Of a stretch of 64,000 nucleotides of DNA, positions 46,149-55,834 are shown in pieces. The translations under genes were made by a program, and so were the position numbers. Under the pieces are notes generated by a model, which was given only the letters and a program-made list of their open reading frames with translations, was not told the origin of the DNA and did not search any database. The first letter of the stretch is position 1, and each line of letters opens with the position of its first letter. Origin of the DNA: Mediterraneibacter hominis (lineage in GTDB: Bacteria; Bacillota; Clostridia; Lachnospirales; Lachnospiraceae); assembly GCF_014287475.1 (NCBI RefSeq), contig NZ_JACOPF010000001.1, positions 1,550,001 to 1,614,000 of the forward strand, written 5' to 3'.

Positions 46149-46244
46149 GTTCTTCTCGCTAAACTCGACATCGTCTCGTTAAGCTCTAAGAACGGCCTCG
46201 CGCTAGACTCGAAAAGACCTCGCCAAGCTGCTTTCGGTCTACCA
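46149..46244 (-). repeat. copy of the 96-bp unit reaching over the rpsN stop codon
   Basis: 46149-46244 matches 45496-45591 over its whole 96 bp with roughly ten differences. Both end with GCTTTCGGTCTACCA, which contains the TAG stop (CTA) and last Trp codon of rpsN and rpsH respectively. The first 45 bases (46149-46193) are the GUUCUU/AAGAAC hairpin module. Confidence 0.85.
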
Positions 46245-46424
46245 GCTGGCTTTTTTTACTCCTGGAATCTGTCCTTTATATGCCAATTCACGGAAGCAGA
46301 TACGGCAAATTCCATATTTTCTTAAATATGCGTGCGGACGTCCGCAAATTCTGCAGCGGCTATATTCTCTTGTAGAAAATTTCGCTTTACGCTGCTGTTT
46401 GATTTTCATTGATGTTTTAGCCAT
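46239..46424 (-). CDS. rpsN: 30S ribosomal protein S14, zinc-binding type
   Basis: 61-residue small-subunit head protein with the [20 protein letters not shown] zinc ribbon (two CxxC pairs), the zinc-requiring S14. Starts [20 protein letters not shown]. Thirteen bp after rplE. Its stop codon is inside the repeat. Confidence 0.97.
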   Translation of the reverse strand: MAKTSMKIKQQRKAKFSTREYSRCRICGRPHAYLRKYGICRICFRELAYKGQIPGVKKASW

Positions 46425-46437
46425 GAATTTCCCTCCT

Positions 46438-46977
46438 TTACTTTGTGAATGGCATATTGAACTGTGTCAATAATTCACGAGCTTCCTCGTCAGTTTTAGC
46501 TGTTGTAACGAAAATTACATCCATCCCTCTGACTTTGTCAACTTTATCGTACTCGATTTCTGGGAAAATCAACTGCTCCTTAATACCAAGAGCATAATTA
46601 CCTCTGCCGTCAAACGCGTTCGGATTGACACCTCTGAAGTCACGTACACGTGGCAGCGCAAGATTAATCAGACGATCTACAAATTCATACATTCTTTCGC
46701 CCCTTAATGTAACCTTACATCCAATCGGCATGCCCTCTCTGATTTTGAAGTTTGCCACAGAGTTTTTTGCTCTTGTGACAACAGCCTTCTGACCGGCAAT
46801 TTTTTCCATGTCAGCAATAGCTGATTCTAACACTTTCGCATTTTCTTTTGCTTCACCGACGCCCATGTTGATTACAACTTTGTCGAGCTTCGGCACTTCC
46901 ATGATATTTTTATATCCAAATTTTTTAATCATTGCGTCAATGATTTCATTCTGATATTTTTCTTTCAGTCTGCTCAA
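46438..46977 (-). CDS. rplE: 50S ribosomal protein L5
   Basis: 179 residues; binds 5S rRNA and forms the bridge to S13. Motifs [40 protein letters not shown] and [20 protein letters not shown]. Twenty-three bp after rplX. Confidence 0.98.
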   Translation of the reverse strand: MSRLKEKYQNEIIDAMIKKFGYKNIMEVPKLDKVVINMGVGEAKENAKVLESAIADMEKIAGQKAVVTRAKNSVANFKIREGMPIGCKVTLRGERMYEFVDRLINLALPRVRDFRGVNPNAFDGRGNYALGIKEQLIFPEIEYDKVDKVRGMDVIFVTTAKTDEEARELLTQFNMPFTK

Positions 46978-47000
46978 AGTCCTGGACCTCCTTCCTCGAA

Positions 47001-47315
47001 TTAATTGTCAATTACGTCGCCCGTTGATTTTGCAACGCGAACCTTTTTGTCCCCGTCCATCTTAAATCCAATTCTTGTAGCTTTTCCTTTGTGTACATAC
47101 ATAACATTGGAAATGTCAATCGGACCTTCCTGATGAACGATACCGCCATTCTGATTCGCAGCACTTGGCTTCGTGTGCTTTGTCAGCATGTTGACACCTT
47201 CAACCAGAACTTTTCCGTCTTTTTTATTTACAGCAATTACTTTGCCTTCTTTGTCTTTATCTTTACCGGCGATGACTTTCACCATATCACCTTTTTTAAT
47301 CTTCATTGTTGACAT
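47001..47315 (-). CDS. rplX: 50S ribosomal protein L24
   Basis: 104 residues with an N-terminal KOW motif ([20 protein letters not shown]); assembly initiator of the large subunit at the tunnel exit. A GTG at 47324 touches the GGAGG site, so the ATG at 47315, eight bases after it, is chosen. C-terminus is typical. Confidence 0.97.
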   Translation of the reverse strand: MSTMKIKKGDMVKVIAGKDKDKEGKVIAVNKKDGKVLVEGVNMLTKHTKPSAANQNGGIVHQEGPIDISNVMYVHKGKATRIGFKMDGDKKVRVAKSTGDVIDN

Positions 47316-47327
47316 CTTCGGCACCTC

Positions 47328-47696
47328 CTAGAGTACTTCCGGAGCCAGGGAAACAATCTTCATAAAATGTTTCTCTCTTAACTCTCTGGCTACTGGTCCA
47401 AAAATACGTGTTCCTCGTGGATTCAAATCATCCTTTATAATAACCGCAGCATTTTCATCGAACCGGATATAGGAACCGTCTTTACGACGTGTACCTTTTA
47501 CAGTACGGACAACAACAGCTTTAACAACATCGCCCTTTTTAACAACGCCGCCTGGTGTTGCATCTTTAACAGTCGCAACAATTACATCTCCGATATTGGC
47601 ATATCTTCTTGTAGAACCGCCCATAACACGGATACAAAGTAATTCTTTAGCACCTGTGTTGTCTGCTACTTTCAGTCTGCTTTCTTGTTGTATCAT
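47328..47696 (-). CDS. rplN: 50S ribosomal protein L14
   Basis: 122 residues; at the intersubunit face. Starts [20 protein letters not shown] and includes [20 protein letters not shown] and [26 protein letters not shown] upstream; normal length. Confidence 0.98.
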   Translation of the reverse strand: MIQQESRLKVADNTGAKELLCIRVMGGSTRRYANIGDVIVATVKDATPGGVVKKGDVVKAVVVRTVKGTRRKDGSYIRFDENAAVIIKDDLNPRGTRIFGPVARELREKHFMKIVSLAPEVL

Positions 47697-47733
47697 GCAG
47701 GTAAACCTCCTTCAAAATTATATGCGAAACAGC

Positions 47734-47991
47734 TTATTTCGCTTTCTCCATGATTTCTACAAGTCTCCATCTCTTGTCCTTGGACAGAGGTCTTGTTTCC
47801 ATAACTTTTACTGTATCTCCTACATTGCACTCGTTATTTTCATCATGAGCTTTCAGTTTATAAGTTCTCTTTACGATTTTCTTATAAAGTGGATGCTTCA
47901 CGTGGTCTTCAACTGCAACAACGATTGTTTTGTCCATTTTGTCACTAACAACCTTGCCTGTACGAGTTTTTCTCAAATTTCTTTCTTCCAC
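47734..47991 (-). CDS. rpsQ: 30S ribosomal protein S17
   Basis: 85 residues; OB-fold protein at the small-subunit body. The reading [20 protein letters not shown] starts with GTG at 47991, seven to eight bases after AAAGGAG; an ATG seven codons upstream lies before that site. [20 protein letters not shown] is conserved. Confidence 0.95.
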   Translation of the reverse strand: MEERNLRKTRTGKVVSDKMDKTIVVAVEDHVKHPLYKKIVKRTYKLKAHDENNECNVGDTVKVMETRPLSKDKRWRLVEIMEKAK

Positions 47992-48033
47992 AGTTGTTAC
48001 TCCTTTCAACATGCTATAAATGAAGTTCTCTCA

Positions 48034-48237
48034 CTAAGCTCTTTTGGTTTCCGTAATCATCGTCTGAATTCTGGCGATGTTTTTTCTAACTTCCTTGATT
48101 CGGCTTGTGTTGTCTAATTGATTCGTTGCATTCTGGAACCGAAGGTTAAACAGTTCCTTTTTCGCAGCTACTAATTCTTCATTTAATTCTTCTACAGATT
48201 TTCCTCTTAATTCGTTTACAAATGTATTAATTTTCAC
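48034..48237 (-). CDS. rpmC: 50S ribosomal protein L29
   Basis: 67 residues, two long helices; at the tunnel exit where SRP and trigger factor dock. Starts with GTG at 48237 ([20 protein letters not shown]); another GTG three codons earlier is less well spaced to the AAGGCGG site. The start overlaps the end of rplP by 11 bp, coupling the two. Confidence 0.95.
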   Translation of the reverse strand: MKINTFVNELRGKSVEELNEELVAAKKELFNLRFQNATNQLDNTSRIKEVRKNIARIQTMITETKRA

Positions 48238-48664
48238 TGTTATCACCGCCTTCTAAGTCTGCGCGAGAAACGATTTTGCATTTGCAAGGTAATTTATGCA
48301 TTGCAAGACGAAGTGCCTCTCTAGCTGTTTCCTCTGGTACTCCTGCAATTTCGAACATTACACGACCTGGTTTTACTACTGCTACCCAGTATTCTAATGC
48401 TCCCTTTCCTTTACCCATACGAGTTTCTGCTGGTTTTGCTGTTACTGGTTTATCTGGGAAGATTTTGATCCAAACCTTACCACCACGTTTGATGTAACGG
48501 GTCATAGCAACACGGGCTGCCTCAATCTGGTTGGAACGAATCCAGCAAGGCTCTGCTGCGATGATACCGTACTCACCATAAGAAATCGTGTTACCTCTCA
48601 AGGCTTTTCCTTTCATGGTACCACGGAATTGTTTACGACGTTTTACTCTTTTTGGCATTAACAT
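48227..48664 (-). CDS. rplP: 50S ribosomal protein L16
   Basis: 145 residues; near the A-site finger and peptidyl-transferase entrance. [20 protein letters not shown] start, [20 protein letters not shown] in the middle. The ATG overlaps the rpsC stop (TAATG). Confidence 0.98.
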   Translation of the reverse strand: MLMPKRVKRRKQFRGTMKGKALRGNTISYGEYGIIAAEPCWIRSNQIEAARVAMTRYIKRGGKVWIKIFPDKPVTAKPAETRMGKGKGALEYWVAVVKPGRVMFEIAGVPEETAREALRLAMHKLPCKCKIVSRADLEGGDNSEN

Positions 48665-49320
48665 TATTTATCGCTCCCTTCCTTATCTGCTTTAGTCGGA
48701 AGAACTTCGCCTTTGTAAATCCAAACCTTTACACCGACTTTTCCGTAAGTTGTGTCAGCTTCTGCGAATCCATAATCAATGTCAGCTCTCAGTGTCTGAA
48801 GCGGAATTGTACCCTCACTGTAGAACTCTGTACGCGCCATATCTGCACCGCCAAGACGTCCTGAAACAGATGTCTTAACCCCAAGTGCTCCTGCCTTCAT
48901 AGTTCTTGACATGCAAGACTTCATAGCACGTCTGAAAGAAATACGGTTCTCGAGCTGCTGTGCGATATTCTCTGCTACCAGCTGCGCATCTTTGTCTGGT
49001 CTTTTGATTTCTTTGATGTCAACAACCAGCTTCTTGTCTGTATATTTTGCAAGTTCGCTCTTTACTTTTTCAATCTCAGCTCCGCCTTTTCCGATTACTA
49101 CGCCAGGTTTTGCTGTATAAATCACGATCTTTACACGATCAGATGCTCTTTCGATTTCAATTCTGGAAACACCTGAGCTGTATAATCTCTTTTTAAGAAA
49201 TGTTCTGATTTCATGGTCTTCCACAAGATTGTCTGCAAACTCTTTTTCTGCATACCATCTGGAATCCCAGTCTTTTATAACGCCGACTCTTAAGCCATGA
49301 GGATTAACTTTCTGTCCCAT
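48664..49320 (-). CDS. rpsC: 30S ribosomal protein S3
   Basis: 218 residues with the type II KH domain ([20 protein letters not shown]); forms the mRNA entry pore and helicase site with S4 and S5. Starts [20 protein letters not shown]. Eleven bp after rplV. Confidence 0.98.
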   Translation of the reverse strand: MGQKVNPHGLRVGVIKDWDSRWYAEKEFADNLVEDHEIRTFLKKRLYSSGVSRIEIERASDRVKIVIYTAKPGVVIGKGGAEIEKVKSELAKYTDKKLVVDIKEIKRPDKDAQLVAENIAQQLENRISFRRAMKSCMSRTMKAGALGVKTSVSGRLGGADMARTEFYSEGTIPLQTLRADIDYGFAEADTTYGKVGVKVWIYKGEVLPTKADKEGSDK

Positions 49321-49331
49321 TATTGCCCTCC

Positions 49332-49718
49332 TTATCTTTCATTCAGCACGATTGTGATGTGGCTCATTCTCTTTTCGATTCTGTATGCCCTTCCCTGTGC
49401 TCTCGGTCTGATTCTCTTCATTGTTGGCCCTTTATTTGCGTAACACTCCTCAATATAAAGGTTCTCAACACTCATACCATTGTTGTTCTCAGCATTTGCG
49501 ATTGCTGATTTCAATAATTTTTCTATTACGCTTGAAGCATATCTTGGATTATAAGCTAAAATACCAAGCGCTGTCTGTACATCCTTGCCTCTGATGGCAT
49601 CCAAAACGTAGCAGGCCTTCTGAACAGATACTCTGGCGTAAGAAATCTTCGCTGATGGTCTTGTATCTTTCTGCTCGTTTCTCTCTCTTTTAATTTGACT
49701 TCTATGCCCTTTTGCCAT
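49332..49718 (-). CDS. rplV: 50S ribosomal protein L22
   Basis: 128 residues; its beta-hairpin lines the exit tunnel at the macrolide site. [20 protein letters not shown] marks the hairpin; [20 protein letters not shown] the globular part. Between rpsS and rpsC. Confidence 0.98.
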   Translation of the reverse strand: MAKGHRSQIKRERNEQKDTRPSAKISYARVSVQKACYVLDAIRGKDVQTALGILAYNPRYASSVIEKLLKSAIANAENNNGMSVENLYIEECYANKGPTMKRIRPRAQGRAYRIEKRMSHITIVLNER

Positions 49719-49750
49719 GGATGAACCCTCCTTTCAAAATATATGAATCA

Positions 49751-50032
49751 TTATCTGACTTTTGACTTCTTCTCGTCCTTGCCGTGTCCTCTGTATGTTC
49801 TTGTTGCAACAAACTCTCCGAGTTTATGTCCAACCATATCTTCTGTTACATATACAGGCACGTGCTTTCTTCCATCATGGACAGCAAATGTGTGTCCAAC
49901 AAATGACGGGAAGATTGTAGAACGACGTGACCATGTCTTAATAACTGTTTTATTACCTGATGCATTCATAGCGTCTACTTTTTTCAGTAAGCTTTCGTCT
50001 GCAAATGGTCCTTTTTTAAGTGAGCGAGCCAT
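49751..50032 (-). CDS. rpsS: 30S ribosomal protein S19
   Basis: 93 residues; small-subunit head, near the A-site tRNA. Starts [40 protein letters not shown] is the conserved core. Twenty-six bp after rplB. Confidence 0.98.
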   Translation of the reverse strand: MARSLKKGPFADESLLKKVDAMNASGNKTVIKTWSRRSTIFPSFVGHTFAVHDGRKHVPVYVTEDMVGHKLGEFVATRTYRGHGKDEKKSKVR

Positions 50033-50058
50033 AGGTTCTAACCTCCTTGTGAATCTAA

Positions 50059-50901
50059 TTATTTAATCGCTTTGCCGTCTCTTCTTCTTACAATCAGCTT
50101 ATTAGAAGCTTTATTTTTCTTACGTGTCTTAAGACCGAGTGCCGGTTTACCCCATGGAGTACATGGACCCGGACGTCCGATCCCGGTCTTTCCTTCACCA
50201 CCGCCATGCGGATGGTCATTCGGGTTCATAACAGAACCACGTACCGTCGGCCGGATACCCATATGACGTTTACGCCCTGCTTTACCTATATTAATTAGGT
50301 TGTGATCGCCATTTCCTACTACTCCGACTGATGCGCGGCAGATAATCGGAACCATTCTCATCTCACCTGAAGGAAGTCTAAGTGTTGCATATTTTCCTTC
50401 TTTTGCCATCAGCTGTGCGCTGTTTCCTGCGGAACGAACCATCTGTCCGCCTCTGCCCGGATACAACTCAATGTTATGAATCTGTGTACCAACTGGAATT
50501 TCTGAAAGTGGAAGGCAGTTTCCTACTCTTACTTCTGCTTCCGGTCCATTCATAACTGTCATTCCATCCTTTAATCCTTCCGGAGCAAGGATATATGCTT
50601 TTTCTCCGTCTGCGTAGCAGATAAGAGCGATATTGGCTGTTCTGTTCGGATCATATTCGATACCGATTACTTTTGCCGGAATTCCATCTTTCTTTCTTTT
50701 AAAGTCGATAATTCTATATTTTCTTTTTGCGCCGCCTCCGCGGTGTCTTACTGTAATTTTTCCCTGATTGTTACGGCCGGCTGTTTTGCTCTTGGAATCC
50801 AACAAGGATTTCTCAGGAGTTGTCTTTGTGATTTCAGAGAAATCTGAGCCAGTCATCTGTCTTCTGGAAGGTGTATATGGGTTATATGTTTTGATTCCCA
50901 T
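50059..50901 (-). CDS. rplB: 50S ribosomal protein L2
   Basis: 280 residues; required for subunit joining and peptidyl transfer. Starts [20 protein letters not shown]; the C-terminal [20 protein letters not shown] with the conserved His is intact. A 283-bp gap with repeat modules precedes it, unlike most genomes where rplW and rplB are close. Confidence 0.98.
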   Translation of the reverse strand: MGIKTYNPYTPSRRQMTGSDFSEITKTTPEKSLLDSKSKTAGRNNQGKITVRHRGGGAKRKYRIIDFKRKKDGIPAKVIGIEYDPNRTANIALICYADGEKAYILAPEGLKDGMTVMNGPEAEVRVGNCLPLSEIPVGTQIHNIELYPGRGGQMVRSAGNSAQLMAKEGKYATLRLPSGEMRMVPIICRASVGVVGNGDHNLINIGKAGRKRHMGIRPTVRGSVMNPNDHPHGGGEGKTGIGRPGPCTPWGKPALGLKTRKKNKASNKLIVRRRDGKAIK

Positions 50902-50987
50902 TACTGTCTCTCCTTTCGTTTGTCCTAATTATTCGTTTCACGGATTTGCACCGTTTAGATTGATGAACCTTCATCATATAATACCAA

Positions 50988-51045
50988 GTTCCGTACGCCT
51001 AAGTTCAAGCTTCGTTTACACTCGCTTTCACTAACGCTTGGGAAC
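50988..51045 (-). repeat. hairpin repeat module, long form, in rplB-rplW gap
   Basis: GTTCCGTACGCCTAAG at the left and TAACGCTTGGGAAC at the right, nearly the same ends as 46052-46111, closed by GTTCC/GGAAC. Confidence 0.7.
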
Positions 51046-51090
51046 GGGTCCCGACTAAAACTCGACCTGCGTCTTCGACTTTGATACCAG

Positions 51091-51135
51091 GTTCGTCTCG
51101 CTAGGCTCGAAAACACCTCGCCAAGCTCTGCGAAC
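51091..51135 (-). repeat. 45-base hairpin repeat module in rplB-rplW gap
   Basis: Same length and plan as 45304-45348. In the transcribed strand the outer arms are GUUCG/CGAAC and the inner arms GCUUGGC/GCCUAGC. It is flanked by other fragments of the family up to the rplW stop at 51185. Confidence 0.8.
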
Positions 51136-51184
51136 GGGGTCCGACTAAGCTTCAGCCTGCGCTTACGCTTGCCTTCAGCAAGTC

Positions 51185-51484
51185 TTATAACCCCTCGAAA
51201 ATTTCAATGTCAGCGCTGTCTTCTGTGAGCTGAACGATTGCTTTCTTTGTCTTCGCTGTCTTCCCATAAGTCATTCCACGTCTTTTTGTCTTTCCATCTA
51301 AGTTCATCGTATTGACGCTTTTTACTTTTGTTCCGGAGAACATCTTTTCTACAGCTTCTTTCACCTGAGACTTTGTAGCTTCTGTGTGAACAAGGAATGT
51401 ATATTTCTTGTCAGCCATCAGTTCCATACTCTTCTCAGTGATTACCGGTTTAAGGATTACATCATAATACTGAACGTTTGCCAT
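51185..51484 (-). CDS. rplW: 50S ribosomal protein L23
   Basis: 99 residues; tunnel-exit protein that docks trigger factor and [23 protein letters not shown] at the start. The ATG overlaps the rplD stop (TAATG). The gap behind it carries the repeat modules. Confidence 0.98.
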   Translation of the reverse strand: MANVQYYDVILKPVITEKSMELMADKKYTFLVHTEATKSQVKEAVEKMFSGTKVKSVNTMNLDGKTKRRGMTYGKTAKTKKAIVQLTEDSADIEIFEGL

Positions 51485-52104
51485 TATGCGTACACCTCCT
51501 CAATCGTTGCAACAGCAGCCTTTGTTGTGATTACTGTGTTGTATTTCAGGACGTCATATACATTAATCGTATTTGTACGTGCTGTCTTTACAGCCGGAAT
51601 ATTTCTTGCGGAGATTTCCACATTTGTATTCCCATCTTCCAGAACTACCAGTGCCTTGTTCACATTTAAATTATTTAACACTTCCTGGAATTTCTTTGTC
51701 TTAATTTCGTCGAATTTCAATTCGTCAATCACAATAAATTTGTTTTCTTCTACTCTGGAAGTAAGTGCAGATTTCAGAGCTGCCCTTTTTTCTTTCTTGT
51801 TCATTTTAAAAGAATAGTCTCTCGGAACCGGAGCAAATACTACCCCGCCGCCTGTCCACTGCGGAGCTCTTGTTGATCCCTGCCTTGCATGTCCTGTTCC
51901 TTTTTGTCTCCACGGTTTTCTACCGCCGCCGGAAACTTCTGAACGTGTTTTTGCTTTCTGTGTTCCCTGACGATTATTTGCGAGCTGGTTTACAACCGCC
52001 ATGTGTACAAGATGTTCATTTACTTCAACACCAAATACAGCATCGTTCAAATCGATTGTACCAACTTCTTTACCTTCGATATTATAAACAGATACGTTAG
52101 CCAT
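51484..52104 (-). CDS. rplD: 50S ribosomal protein L4
   Basis: 206 residues; its loop ([20 protein letters not shown]) reaches into the exit tunnel. L4 is the regulator of the S10 operon in E. coli. Starts [20 protein letters not shown], 30 bp after rplC. Confidence 0.98.
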   Translation of the reverse strand: MANVSVYNIEGKEVGTIDLNDAVFGVEVNEHLVHMAVVNQLANNRQGTQKAKTRSEVSGGGRKPWRQKGTGHARQGSTRAPQWTGGGVVFAPVPRDYSFKMNKKEKRAALKSALTSRVEENKFIVIDELKFDEIKTKKFQEVLNNLNVNKALVVLEDGNTNVEISARNIPAVKTARTNTINVYDVLKYNTVITTKAAVATIEEVYA

Positions 52105-52134
52105 CTGTGTGTTCCTCCTTTCTTATCTGCCAGA

Positions 52135-52821
52135 TTATTTGCCGTTTTTTACTGTTTCTTTGATTGTTACCAGGCATTTCTTAGGCCCTGGAACAGATCC
52201 TTTTACTAACAGCAGATTATTTTCAGCATCTACTCTGACAACTTCAAGATTCTGAACAGTGATTTTTTTGCATCCCATCTGTCCTGGCATCTTTTTACCT
52301 TTAAACACCTTGCTCGGATCAGATGCAGCGCCGTTGGAACCAGCATGGCGATGGAACTTAGAACCATGTGTCATTGGCCCTCTGCTCTGGTTATGACGCT
52401 TGATCGCACCCTGGAAACCTTTACCTTTGGAAATTGCAGTAGCATCTATCTTATCTCCCGCTTCAAAAATATCCGCTTTGATTTCCTGTGCCAGTGTATA
52501 TTCTTCTGCATTTTCAAACTTAAATTCTTTCACATATCTCTTTCCAGATACGCCTGCTTTGTCAAAATGCCCCTTTTCTGCTCTTGTCACACCATTCCTG
52601 TGTGCAATTTCTTTCTTGCCGCTCTTGTCTTTTGTGACAATTTTTTCTTTCTTGTCAACAAACCCAACCTGAACTGCACTATATCCGTCGTTCTCTGCTG
52701 TTTTCACCTGTGTAACCACACATGGACCAGCCTGAAGAACTGTTACCGGAATCAATCTGCCGTCTTCTTCATTGAAGATCTGGGTCATTCCAACCTTTGT
52801 TGCTAAAATAGCTTTCTTCAT
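52135..52821 (-). CDS. rplC: 50S ribosomal protein L3
   Basis: 228 residues; early assembly protein near the peptidyl transferase centre. [20 protein letters not shown] at the start, [20 protein letters not shown] in the central loop. Slightly longer than the usual 205-215. Sixty-three bp after rpsJ. Confidence 0.98.
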   Translation of the reverse strand: MKKAILATKVGMTQIFNEEDGRLIPVTVLQAGPCVVTQVKTAENDGYSAVQVGFVDKKEKIVTKDKSGKKEIAHRNGVTRAEKGHFDKAGVSGKRYVKEFKFENAEEYTLAQEIKADIFEAGDKIDATAISKGKGFQGAIKRHNQSRGPMTHGSKFHRHAGSNGAASDPSKVFKGKKMPGQMGCKKITVQNLEVVRVDAENNLLLVKGSVPGPKKCLVTIKETVKNGK

Positions 52822-52884
52822 TATAATTTACCTCCTGTGATTTACAGCGGAACGCCTGCGCGCTCATCCTAAATTTTAGGATTG

Positions 52885-53202
52885 TTACTGCTTTTTCATT
52901 TTGATGTCGATATAAACACCTGCCGGCATTTCCAGTCTGGAAAGAGCATCTACAGTTTTCTGCGTCGGTGTGATAATATCGATGAGTCTTTTATGAGTTC
53001 TCTGCTCAAACTGTTCTCTGGAGTCTTTGTATTTGTGTACCGCTCTTAAGATTGTAACTACTTCCTTCTTCGTCGGAAGTGGTACCGGTCCACTGACCTG
53101 TGCTCCGTTCTTTTTTACAGTTTCAATGATTTTCTTCGCGGATGCATCAACGAGCTGATGGTCATACGCTTTCAATGTGATTCTCATTACTTGACTTGCC
53201 AT
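52885..53202 (-). CDS. rpsJ: 30S ribosomal protein S10
   Basis: 105 residues; small-subunit head protein, also NusE in transcription antitermination. [20 protein letters not shown] and [19 protein letters not shown] are diagnostic. First gene of the superoperon, 254 bases after the likely transcription start. AAGGAGGCGAC is the ribosome site. Confidence 0.98.
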   Translation of the reverse strand: MASQVMRITLKAYDHQLVDASAKKIIETVKKNGAQVSGPVPLPTKKEVVTILRAVHKYKDSREQFEQRTHKRLIDIITPTQKTVDALSRLEMPAGVYIDIKMKKQ

Positions 53203-53456
53203 AAAAAAAGTCGCCTCCTTTTCGTACTTTTGACTTCAGTACGACAAGCGGTGACTGTACACTCTCCCGTGTGTGTCGTGAGAAACTCACACGTTGTTTC
53301 CTACTCTTACCTTATGGTAAACAGTAATCAGTTGTGATACGTACAGTGACTTGTCGCCAGTTTCCTAACTTGACATTCGCTCCACGGAAAACCTGCCACA
53401 CAGTGCTTTCACACCTCGGACAGCAACCTCACGCTTCACAGCTATCATGCCACAGC
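53203..53456 (-). promoter_or_regulatory. structured 5' leader of the S10 operon
   Basis: About 250 transcribed bases before rpsJ hold a long stem: CGACAAG...ACTGTAC (53242-53260) with GTACAGTGACTTGTCG (53341-53356), two 7-bp helices around an internal loop. Inside is GTGAG-AAA-CTCAC (53278-53290). It fits an autoregulatory ribosomal leader; the controlling protein is not known. Confidence 0.6.
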
Positions 53457-53462
53457 TCTCTT

Positions 53463-53491
53463 AGTATATAAGATTCATCCATTTTTTTCAA
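53463..53491 (-). promoter_or_regulatory. S10 operon promoter
   Basis: On the minus strand TTGAAA (53486-53491), 17 bp and TATACT (53463-53468), with A-rich sequence upstream. Confidence 0.8.
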
Positions 53492-53520
53492 GTACTTTTT
53501 TCAAAAATATTGTATTTTTT

Positions 53521-53685
53521 GTAACAGTTCAGCCATACAGTGTGCAGGAGGCATAAAACATGCCTGCATATTTTTGCGAGCGTACATCTGTATGAGCTTA
53601 AGCGTCCACCAATGAGTAAAACGGTGGCAGCAGCCACGATAAGCACACAGTGCGGTTTTATGAATGGCACGGGCTCAACTGTTAC
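53521..53685. repeat. dispersed palindromic repeat, full 165-bp copy
   Basis: Begins GTAACAGTTCAGCCATACAG and ends GCACGGGCTCAACTGTTAC. Nearly the reverse complement of the copy at 20512. Sits between the S10 promoter region and the ABC exporter gene end. Confidence 0.8.
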
Positions 53686-53735
53686 GTTTTCCAATGCAAT
53701 CCCTTCTATTTCCTCTCTCTGTCAATCTATCTTGT

Positions 53736-55490
53736 TCAGATATTTTTTCCAGTATACATTTCTTTAAATTTACCTTCTGTTTGTATAAGCTCTTTAAACG
53801 TTCCTGTCTGTACTATCTCACCACCGTCAAACACTAGAATTCTGCCGCAGTTTTTTAAGGTTGTCAATCGGTGAGCAATAGAGATAATCGTCATCCCTGT
53901 CTCTTCCCGCAATTTTTCTATCTCCCCTTGAATTTTAGCTTCTGTCGTATTATCCAGAGCGCTGGTTGCCTCATCTAGTATTAATATTTTAGGCTTGCGC
54001 AGAAAGATGCGCGCCAATGCTACCCTTTGTCTTTGTCCTCCAGAAAGATTTTTTCCGCCTTCTGCCACCAAAAAGTCATAGCTTTCCGGTTTACTTTCTA
54101 TATATTCTTCCAAACATGCCCTGCGTGCAGCTTCTTTTACCTCCTGCTCCGTCACATTTGTTTTTATACCGTAACAGATATTTTCCCTAACCGTTCCTGC
54201 AATAAGAAACGGAGTCTGTGGTATCAAAGTAAAACTTGCCGCAATTTCCTCTCTCGAAACCTCGTCCAGTTTAATTCTGTTTATAAAAATTCCCCGGCAT
54301 TTTTCTAATTTGCACAGCACCTTGATAAGAGAAGATTTTCCACCGCCGGAAGTGCCTGCTATTCCAAGAAAACTCCCCGGCTCTATCTCCAGACTGATAT
54401 TTTTCAAAACCTGTTTCTCTGTATTTTCATATTTAAAGCTTACATTTTTCATCTGCACACAAAGCGCTTTATTTAATTCTTCTTTTTCTGCCAGTTGTGC
54501 GGCCGCTTCATATGAAAAATCTTCCGGAAGATTTTTTATCTTAAAGTATTCTTCTGCAAGTACACAAGATTCTGAAAGCTCGTCCAATATACGGTGCAGT
54601 TCCCGCAGAGGAGATGTCAGTTGGGTAAAGCAAAGATACGCGGTAAGAATTGTTCCCACGCTGATGACATTCTTCCCTGCAAGATATACAGAGCCACCGA
54701 TAATAATAACTGTAAAGACCGCTTCATTTATATATTTCAGACAGTCATATCCTGCCATCGCCTTGTGGTGTTTCATTTCCCGTTTCCGAAGTCGTTCGGA
54801 TTTATCTGAAAAACGCTGTTTTTCTTCCTTCACCGTATCATAAACCCGAATTACTTCTATTCCATTTAAAAGTTCCACCATGACGCCGTCCATTTCTGAT
54901 TTTTCTTCCAGCAGTCTGACCCGAATTCCTTTCTGTGTAGAGATCTGGCGAAACACAATCAAAATTCCCACTGGTATAACCAGCATCATGATCGTTGCCA
55001 AAAATGCCGGAACCTGTGAATAGATAACAAGTATCGCTGCAATTCCATTGAAGATCGCCGGAGCAAAATCCATAAACAGCAATTTCAATAATTTTACCGT
55101 ACCATCCAGACTCCGATTCAACCTGCCGTGGATATTTCCTGTCATATTACTCTGAAAATATGACAGTGGAGCTTTTAAAAGCGCCTCTGTCGCGCAGACC
55201 CGTGCTGTTTTCTCAAACCGGGTAGCCGTATCTTCCACCATCAGCCTTCTTCCTATAATGAGAAGCTGATTCAAGATGCTGACTGCCAGTATAAAAAGTA
55301 GAAAAGGCAGCACTCTTTGGAAGGAAAATGCCGTTTTATATCTGAGCAGAGTATCGGTCAGCTTTCCGATACAGACAGGAAGTAATTGAGCAGCCCCCGC
55401 CGATACAACCATGATCACCGTTATAAGCACAAAATTCCATTTCTGTTTGCCTGTCAGCATCTGGTATAATGCTTTGCCTGTCTGTTTCAT
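53736..55490 (-). CDS. ABC exporter, fused permease and ATPase
   Basis: Half-transporter of 584 residues working as a dimer in the membrane. An N-terminal six-helix exporter domain (to about 330) is followed by the ATPase: Walker A GTSGGGKSS, signature LSGGQRQR, Walker B ILILDEATSALD, H-loop IAHRLTTL. The type I exporter fold exports lipids, peptides or drugs. It stands alone, without a partner gene or regulator, so the substrate cannot be inferred. Confidence 0.92.
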   Translation of the reverse strand: MKQTGKALYQMLTGKQKWNFVLITVIMVVSAGAAQLLPVCIGKLTDTLLRYKTAFSFQRVLPFLLFILAVSILNQLLIIGRRLMVEDTATRFEKTARVCATEALLKAPLSYFQSNMTGNIHGRLNRSLDGTVKLLKLLFMDFAPAIFNGIAAILVIYSQVPAFLATIMMLVIPVGILIVFRQISTQKGIRVRLLEEKSEMDGVMVELLNGIEVIRVYDTVKEEKQRFSDKSERLRKREMKHHKAMAGYDCLKYINEAVFTVIIIGGSVYLAGKNVISVGTILTAYLCFTQLTSPLRELHRILDELSESCVLAEEYFKIKNLPEDFSYEAAAQLAEKEELNKALCVQMKNVSFKYENTEKQVLKNISLEIEPGSFLGIAGTSGGGKSSLIKVLCKLEKCRGIFINRIKLDEVSREEIAASFTLIPQTPFLIAGTVRENICYGIKTNVTEQEVKEAARRACLEEYIESKPESYDFLVAEGGKNLSGGQRQRVALARIFLRKPKILILDEATSALDNTTEAKIQGEIEKLREETGMTIISIAHRLTTLKNCGRILVFDGGEIVQTGTFKELIQTEGKFKEMYTGKNI

Positions 55491-55625
55491 CTCTTATCCC
55501 TCCCTAGCCTTGCTTTTATCCCCATGTCTTCTTTATTATAATATGCTGCCAGATTTTTTTCCAGAAAATTGTCAGATCTGTTTGTGTCAGGAGTTCATAT
55601 TATACAGACAGTCTATTCCTATTAT

Positions 55626-55654
55626 TTGCCATCCTCTTTCCCTCATGTTATAAT
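55626..55654 (+). promoter_or_regulatory. promoter of TIM-barrel-like gene
   Basis: TTGCCA (55626-55631), 17 bp, TATAAT (55649-55654). The transcribed leader is about 175 bases. Confidence 0.6.
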
Positions 55655-55699
55655 TAAATTCGGCAATTTTCGATAGTCAAAGACCCAGCTGCAGGCAAC

Positions 55700-55723
55700 G
55701 GAGCATCAAATTTGATATGCTCC
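55700..55723 (+). other. hairpin in the leader of the TIM-barrel-like gene
   Basis: GGAGCATCAAA pairs with TTTGATATGCTCC with one bulge. A G-rich run and a second stem region (ATGTG/CACAT near 55760-55785) follow before the start codon at 55835. The 343-bp gap 55491-55834 holds no other gene. Confidence 0.6.
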
Positions 55724-55834
55724 AAGGGGCGGGGGGTTGACCCTCGCGGCGTTCGCCAAATGTGCGTACAAGCACGCCCACATGACTCGTCGCTCGCGGG
55801 AATAAAATATATATTTCAGAAGGGGGGGACCAGT

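Noticed and set aside
53488..53694. Minus-strand 68-codon open frame
   Set aside because: It is the repeat copy at 53521 read as protein; the same peptide-like reading appears in the copy at 20512.
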